The position numbers and the translations under genes were made by a program. The notes beneath the pieces were generated by a model. The model made no database searches. It had not been told where the DNA came from and saw nothing but the letters and a program-made list of their open reading frames with translations. A stretch of 64,000 nucleotides of DNA from DATMFV01 sp964651005. Its GTDB lineage: Bacteria; Verrucomicrobiota; Verrucomicrobiia; Chthoniobacterales; Chthoniobacteraceae. The stretch is from the NCBI GenBank assembly GCA_964651005.1, contig CAZYVL010000001.1, forward strand, positions 1 to 64,000. The letters run 5' to 3'. This document shows positions 59,527 through 64,000 of this stretch, piece after piece. Position 1 is the first letter of the stretch, and each line of letters starts with the position of its first letter.

Positions 59527-61239
59527 ATGCCTACCCGGATTCAACTCGCCGGAGTCGATTACCTGATCCTGCTGGTTTATTTCGTCTTTGTCATTGCCAT
59601 CGGCTTCGCCCTGAAACGCTTCATGAAAAGCGGTTCGGCGTTTCTCACTTCCGGGAGATCGATTCCGGCGTGGGTAACGGGGCTGGCGTTTCTCTCGGCC
59701 AATCTCGGCGCGCAGGAGGTGATCGGCATGGGGGCTTCCGGCGCGAAGTACGGGATCATGACGAGCCATTTCTACTGGGTCGGCGCGATCCCGGCGATGG
59801 TCTTCCTCGCCATCTTCATGATGCCGTTCTACTACGGCTCGAAGGCGCGTTCCGTGCCGGAGTATCTCAAGCTGCGCTTTGACGAAAAAACGCGCGGCTT
59901 CAACGCGATCTCCTTCGCCGTGATGACGGTCTTCTCTTCGGGGATTTCCCTGCACGCGCTTGCAAGGCTGCTGGAAACGCTCGTGCATTGGAACTACTGG
60001 AGCTGCATCTTCGCCTCCGCTCTCGTGGTGCTCGTCTATATCTTTCTCGGCGGGCTGACCTCCGCGATCTACAACGAGGTGCTCCAGTTTTTCATGATTG
60101 TCCTCGGCTTCGCGCCGCTGGTTTTCCTCGGTCTCAAGGATGTGGGCGGCTGGTCCGAGCTGAAGCTCAAGCTCGCGCCGGTGGCCGTGGAGCAGCATTT
60201 CGCGCCCGATGCCTTGTCACGCTCGTGGGTACACATGGGCGGCGCGCTTGATAACCCGATGGGCATCGGCTGGTTCGGGATGGTCATGGGCCTCGGCTTC
60301 GTGCTTTCCTTCGGCTACTGGTGCACCGACTTTCTCGTCGTCCAGCGCGCGATGGCGGCCAATTCGATGAACGCCGCCCGGCGCACGCCGCTCATCGCCG
60401 CCATCCCGAAGATGCTCTTCCCCGCGCTGGTGATCCTTCCCGGGATGATCGCCATCGCCATGCACCACGCCGACGGGGGCCGCTTCATCCCGCTCGGGCC
60501 GGATGGTACGCCGGATTACAACATGGCGATCCCGGCGATGATCGCCCGCTATCTCCCTTCGGGCCTGCTCGGCGTCGGCTTCACGGCGTTGATGGCCTCC
60601 TTCATGTCGGGGATGGCGGGGAACGTCACCGCGTTCAACACCGTCTGGACCTACGACATCTACCAGAGCTACATCGCGCCGGGGAAGTCCGACCGGCACT
60701 ACTTCTGGATGGGCCGCTGGGCCACGGTTTTCGGCATCCTGGCCAGCATCGCGGCGGCGGCGATGGCCAAGCAGTTCAACAACATCATGGACATGCTCCA
60801 GCTCGTGTTCGGGTTCGTGAACGCGCCGCTCTTTGCCACGTTCCTGCTCGGGATGTTTTGGAAACGGACCACCGGGCACGGCGCATTTTTCGGGCTGGTG
60901 GGCGGGACGCTTGGGGCGATCGTCTTTCACGCCCTTTCGCTGACGGGCGGGAGCGTGCCGGGGATCAAGGGAGGGTGGATCGCGCCGAAGCTCCTTTTCC
61001 AGAGCGAGATGGGGCAGAATTTCTGGATGGCGATCGTGGCGTGGACCGCGTGCTTCCTCCTGACGGTTCTCATTTCCCTGCTCACGCGCCGCACCCGGAG
61101 CGACTCGGAACTCGTCGGCCTGGTCTATTCGCTCACCCCCCGGCCCCCGGCGGAGTGCGAGCCGTGGTATCGTCGGCCCGCCATTCTCGGCGGGATCATT
61201 CTCGCCGTGGCGGTGATCCTCAACGTGATTTTTGCCTGA
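59527..61239 (+). CDS. Sodium:solute symporter (SSS family)
   Basis: A 570-residue inner-membrane carrier with about fourteen hydrophobic helices, of the SGLT/SSS type. The first helix begins DYLILLVYFVFVIAIGF; the family's GRSIPAWVTGLAFLSANLGA (about 39-58) is typical of the Na+ and substrate site. YGIMTSHFYWVGAIPAMVFL and KARSVPEYLKLRF follow as in SGLT-like sugar carriers, and FTALMASFMSGMAGNVTAFN contains the second Na+ site region. A sugar or organic-acid substrate is likely. Its context, with a small membrane protein, a dehydrogenase and a fucosidase, points towards sugar uptake, but this is inference. Confidence 0.94.
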   Translation: MPTRIQLAGVDYLILLVYFVFVIAIGFALKRFMKSGSAFLTSGRSIPAWVTGLAFLSANLGAQEVIGMGASGAKYGIMTSHFYWVGAIPAMVFLAIFMMPFYYGSKARSVPEYLKLRFDEKTRGFNAISFAVMTVFSSGISLHALARLLETLVHWNYWSCIFASALVVLVYIFLGGLTSAIYNEVLQFFMIVLGFAPLVFLGLKDVGGWSELKLKLAPVAVEQHFAPDALSRSWVHMGGALDNPMGIGWFGMVMGLGFVLSFGYWCTDFLVVQRAMAANSMNAARRTPLIAAIPKMLFPALVILPGMIAIAMHHADGGRFIPLGPDGTPDYNMAIPAMIARYLPSGLLGVGFTALMASFMSGMAGNVTAFNTVWTYDIYQSYIAPGKSDRHYFWMGRWATVFGILASIAAAAMAKQFNNIMDMLQLVFGFVNAPLFATFLLGMFWKRTTGHGAFFGLVGGTLGAIVFHALSLTGGSVPGIKGGWIAPKLLFQSEMGQNFWMAIVAWTACFLLTVLISLLTRRTRSDSELVGLVYSLTPRPPAECEPWYRRPAILGGIILAVAVILNVIFA

Positions 61240-61242
61240 CGC

Positions 61243-61270
61243 CTTCTTCTTCTTCTTCTTCTTCTTCTTC
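61243..61270. repeat. CTT microsatellite
   Basis: CTT is repeated nine times in the 57-bp gap between the symporter and the 66-residue membrane protein. The T/C-rich tract continues to about 61285. It replaces any Shine-Dalgarno, and slippage could alter spacing to the next gene. Confidence 0.85.
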
Positions 61271-61296
61271 TCCTCCACCTCCCCGGTATTTCGCTT

Positions 61297-61497
61297 ATGA
61301 ACTTCGATCTCAGAATCCCTATCGGTCTGATTTTCGTCCTCTTCGGGGTCATCCTGATCGCGACGGGCCTCCTCGGAAGCGCGGATCTGGTCCGGCAATC
61401 GCTCGGGATCAACATGAATCTCTGGTGGGGGAGCGTCGAGTTTCTCTTCGGAGCGTCGATGCTCTTTTTCGCCTTCCGGGGGCGCGGGCGGGGTTGA
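61297..61497 (+). CDS. Small two-helix membrane protein paired with the symporter
   Basis: A 66-residue protein with two predicted membrane helices (about residues 7-27, IPIGLIFVLFGVILIATGLL, and 43-61, WGSVEFLFGASMLFFAFRG) joined by a loop with Asn/Trp (NMNLWW). The tail is Arg/Gly-rich, fitting positive-inside topology. It has no named family. It sits 57 bp behind the symporter gene in the same direction and may be an accessory subunit; from memory, such small genes occur behind SSS symporters in planctomycetes and verrucomicrobia. That link needs a comparison. Confidence 0.65.
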   Translation: MNFDLRIPIGLIFVLFGVILIATGLLGSADLVRQSLGINMNLWWGSVEFLFGASMLFFAFRGRGRG

Positions 61498-61563
61498 GGC
61501 CAATGAAAGTGCTTGGATTCAAGCGGTGGGGCGCGTAGTCTCTTCGAAAAGATTACATGAAAA

Positions 61564-62640
61564 ATGCATATCGCCCCGGTCGCTGAAAACGACCTTGCAA
61601 CATCCAGGCAGCCACAGAGAAACCGGAAGCGGAAAGCCGCTTTCTTTACCGATGGCGCGGCATTTCTGACGGACCCGCATTCGGTGTTTGACTGGGTGTA
61701 CGGGGCGGGCCGTCGGCAACGCCTGGAAACCATCGCCGAGGTGCATCCCGTGATCGTGACCTCTGGGAATTTCGCCGGTTTTGCATCGGAAATGCGCGAG
61801 GTGGAGGTGATCTTTTCCACCTGGGGGATGCCGCAACTGACCCCCGCGCATCTGGAGGGGATGCCGAACCTGCGTGCGCTCTTTTTCGCGGGCGGTTCGG
61901 TTGCCGGGTTTGCACGCCCGCTTCTGGAGCGGGGCATCAAGGTGGTCAGCGCATGGGGGGCGAACGCGATTCCCGTTGCGGAGTTTACCCTCGCGCAGAT
62001 CCTTCTTTCCAATAAGGGCTACTTTTGCAACGTGCGGCGGTATCGGGATCTGGATGCCTCTGAGAGATACTATTACGGAAAGGGGAACTACGGCGAGGCG
62101 GTGTCGCTGCTCGGGGCGGGGCAGATCGGGCGGAAGGTGATCGAGATGCTGCGCCCGTTTGCGTTGAACGTCCTGGTTTTCGATCCTTATCTGAGCGAGG
62201 CGAAGGCTGCCGCGCTGGGCGCCACGAAGGTTTCCCTGGAGGAGGCTTTTGCCAAGGGGCTCTGCGTCTCAAACCATCTGGCGAACGTCCCGGGCACGGT
62301 GGGCCTGCTCAACGGGCCGCTCTTCCGGTCGATGCGCGAGGGGGCGACCTTTATCAACACTGGCCGGGGTGTGACCGTTGCCGAACCGGAGCTGATCCGC
62401 GTGTTGCAGGAGCGCCCGGATCTGACCGCGCTGCTTGATGTCACCGCGCCGGAGCCGCCGGTTGCCGGTTCCCCGCTCTACACCCTGCCGAACGTCAAAC
62501 TTTCCGCGCACATGGCCGGTTCCCGGGGGGATGAGGTGGTGCGCATGGCCGACTTTATGATCGAGGAGTTCAAGGCATGGGAAGAGGGGCGGTCGCTCCG
62601 CTTCGAAGTGACGCTCCCGATGCTGGCTACCTTGGCATAG
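61564..62640 (+). CDS. D-isomer-specific 2-hydroxyacid dehydrogenase family protein
   Basis: A 358-residue NAD(P)-dependent oxidoreductase. The Rossmann glycine motif is VSLLGAGQIGRKVIEML (about 179-195). Candidate catalytic residues are Arg in INTGRGVTVAEP (about 263), Glu in TAPEPPVAGSPLY (about 295) and His in KLSAHMAGSRGDE (about 315). The surrounding LLNGPLFRSMREGATFINTG is the family signature. The first ~25 residues are a basic extension. It might reduce a 2-oxo acid in sugar degradation, but the substrate cannot be read. It is 66 bp behind the small membrane protein gene and convergent with the fucosidase. Confidence 0.88.
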   Translation: MHIAPVAENDLATSRQPQRNRKRKAAFFTDGAAFLTDPHSVFDWVYGAGRRQRLETIAEVHPVIVTSGNFAGFASEMREVEVIFSTWGMPQLTPAHLEGMPNLRALFFAGGSVAGFARPLLERGIKVVSAWGANAIPVAEFTLAQILLSNKGYFCNVRRYRDLDASERYYYGKGNYGEAVSLLGAGQIGRKVIEMLRPFALNVLVFDPYLSEAKAAALGATKVSLEEAFAKGLCVSNHLANVPGTVGLLNGPLFRSMREGATFINTGRGVTVAEPELIRVLQERPDLTALLDVTAPEPPVAGSPLYTLPNVKLSAHMAGSRGDEVVRMADFMIEEFKAWEEGRSLRFEVTLPMLATLA

Positions 62641-62654
62641 CGCCCCCTGGGCTT

Positions 62655-62669
62655 GCATCCCGTGGATGC
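62655..62669. terminator. Possible hairpin between convergent genes
   Basis: GCATCC (62655-62660) and GGATGC (62664-62669) form a perfect 6-bp stem with a 3-nt loop, in the 53-bp gap between the dehydrogenase and fucosidase genes. It has no T-run on either strand, so it is at best a weak bidirectional terminator. Confidence 0.3.
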
Positions 62670-62693
62670 GGGTTCAGCGAGCCGTATATCCCT

Positions 62694-64000
62694 CTATTGG
62701 GCGGGCTGCTTGGAAGGATTGGAAGGCGCGGTGGTTTCCAGACAGATCACCGTGTCGAGCGCGTTGGGGGAATTTGGCGCGGTGGCGGGGAGGCCGGTGA
62801 GCGTGACGGAATCGGGCTTCTGCGCGAACTGCACCGGCGTTTTGCCGTCGAGCAGATAGGCGCGGGTGACGGTTTCCTTCACGGCAGGGATCGCGAATTT
62901 CTCCCCCGGCCATTGGAAGAGGTGGAGATAGATTTTGCCCGGCTTGGTGGTGCAGCGCCACTCCCAGGCCGGTTCGGAGACCGGGTTTCCTTTGCTGTCT
63001 TTCTTTGTTTTGCTCAGCGTTTCCGCTTCCGCGCCGAAGAGCGTCGGGCCGCTGCCGTAGATCGATTCGCCGTTGACCTGCATCCATTTGCCGATGGCGC
63101 GCAGCCGTTCCACGCTCGGCTCGGGGATGACCCCTTCCGCATCGGGGCCGACGTTGAGGAGGTAGTTGCCCCCTTTGCTCGCGATGTCCACGAGGTTGCG
63201 CAGCAGCGTTTCCGTCGATTTCCAGTCGTGATCGTACGACTTGTAGCCCCAAGTGCCGTTCATCGTCATGCAGGTTTCCCAATCCCGGCCCGGATAGCCT
63301 TGGGCGGGGATGCGCTGCTCGGGGGTTTCCGTATCGCCCTTGAAACCGCCGCCGAGGCGGTTGTTGGTGATGAGTTGGGGATGTTCCTTGAGGAGCGGCA
63401 GGAACGCCTCGGCCCGCTCTTTGGTCATGCTGGAGGGCGTATCCCACCAGAGGACCGAGATCGGGCCGTAGTGGTTGAGGATTTCCTTCACCTGCGGGAC
63501 GGCGACTTTTTCGAGGTACTCATCCATGTCGCCCTTCTGTCCGTCGTCCCACGGTGCAATCTCTTTCCAGCGCGCGCCGCCGGGGTGGGACCAGTCCTGG
63601 GCCTGGGAGTAGTAGAGGCCGAAGCGGATGCCCTGCTTGCGGCATTCTTCGGCGAGTTCGGCGAGCGGATCGCGCTTGAAGGGGGTGGCGTCGTAGAGGT
63701 TGAAGCCGTCCACTTTGGAGTGGAACATGGCGAAGCCGTCGTGGTGTTTCGCCGTGATGACGAGGTATTTCATCCCGGCTTCCTTGGCGAGTGCGACCCA
63801 GCTTTTGGCGTCGAACTTCACCGGGTTGAACTTCGGAGCCAGCGCCTTGTAGTCCGCCAGCGGAATTTTTGCCCGAAAGAGAATCCACTCACCCCCGCCC
63901 CCGATCTCGCGTTCATTCCAGCTCCCCGCCGGGATGGCGTAGAGGCCCCAGTGGATGAAGAGGCCGAACTTCGCCTCACGCCACCAGGCCATGCGGGCGT
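62694..64000 (-). CDS. Alpha-L-fucosidase (GH29), 5' end outside the window
   Basis: At least 432 residues of a GH29 retaining fucosidase are visible; the frame stays open to the window edge, so the N-terminus, with any signal peptide, is missing. MAWWREAKFGLFIHWGLYAI is the family's conserved beginning of the catalytic barrel. HHDGF (residues 83-87 of the visible part) and the nucleophile Asp in PISVLWWDTPSS (residue 184) are intact. NGTWGYKSYDHDWK and NYLLNVGPDAEGVIP complete the pattern. It releases fucose from glycans. With the symporter and dehydrogenase it suggests use of fucosylated polysaccharide. A C-terminal beta-domain follows after about residue 340. Confidence 0.94.
   Translation of the reverse strand, partial: ARMAWWREAKFGLFIHWGLYAIPAGSWNEREIGGGGEWILFRAKIPLADYKALAPKFNPVKFDAKSWVALAKEAGMKYLVITAKHHDGFAMFHSKVDGFNLYDATPFKRDPLAELAEECRKQGIRFGLYYSQAQDWSHPGGARWKEIAPWDDGQKGDMDEYLEKVAVPQVKEILNHYGPISVLWWDTPSSMTKERAEAFLPLLKEHPQLITNNRLGGGFKGDTETPEQRIPAQGYPGRDWETCMTMNGTWGYKSYDHDWKSTETLLRNLVDIASKGGNYLLNVGPDAEGVIPEPSVERLRAIGKWMQVNGESIYGSGPTLFGAEAETLSKTKKDSKGNPVSEPAWEWRCTTKPGKIYLHLFQWPGEKFAIPAVKETVTRAYLLDGKTPVQFAQKPDSVTLTGLPATAPNSPNALDTVICLETTAPSNPSKQPAQ

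Overview
The window looks like a chromosomal segment of a GC-rich, Gram-negative bacterium, most probably from the Verrucomicrobiota. This is inferred from content and was not tested by a search. The Gram-negative cell envelope is shown by Kdo transferase (waaA), an RND efflux pump, Wza/Wzc-type polysaccharide export, a large autotransporter and an AsmA-like protein. Many starts lack a clear Shine-Dalgarno site, and a -10-like box often sits directly before the start codon. Two runs of exactly 100 N (12508-12607 and 22240-22339) are scaffolding gaps, so this is a draft assembly.

Layout. 1-5.8 kb: a minus-strand operon of a MarR regulator, membrane-fusion protein, RND permease and TPR protein, headed by a palindromic operator. 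5.9-10.6 kb: a GT4 glycosyltransferase, then a minus-strand operon ruvA - ATP-grasp-like protein - GT61 glycosyltransferase. 10.7-13.6 kb: an unknown anchored protein (interrupted by a gap), a small basic protein and a solitary nuoA. 13.6-17 kb: apt followed by a hybrid histidine kinase. 17.4-21.9 kb: an exopolysaccharide export set (outer-membrane barrel, Wzc-like tyrosine kinase, Wza-like secretin). 22-31.5 kb: a repeat-rich gap region, then metabolic and housekeeping genes (Dabb protein, class III aminotransferase, glgA, PTS IIA-like protein, argS, rhomboid, M42-like peptidase, lipid kinase). 31.5-35.2 kb: AsmA-like - rsmD - waaA.

35.2-37.6 kb is an AT-richer accessory patch beside a tRNA-Glu(UUC) gene. 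It carries what I read as an AbiE-like (type IV toxin-antitoxin / abortive infection) pair. The first gene is a winged-helix AbiEi-like antitoxin preceded by three palindromic repeats. The second is a nucleotidyltransferase toxin-like gene broken by a single frameshift. This is the most interesting locus in the window.

37.6-43.8 kb is a 2082-residue autotransporter with PATR repeats. 43.9-48 kb holds a Cache/HAMP/PAS kinase translationally coupled to a REC-PAS-PP2C phosphatase. 48.1-57.7 kb is a long minus-strand series: CPBP protease - comF - accD - folC - NtrC-type regulator - GT-C-like membrane protein - xseB - dxs. 57.7-64 kb has a small protein coupled to bioA, a sodium:solute symporter with a 66-residue membrane partner, a 2-hydroxyacid dehydrogenase and a GH29 alpha-L-fucosidase cut by the window edge; the last group suggests sugar (possibly fucose) use.

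Short perfect tandem duplications of 8-14 bp recur in the non-coding gaps throughout the window.
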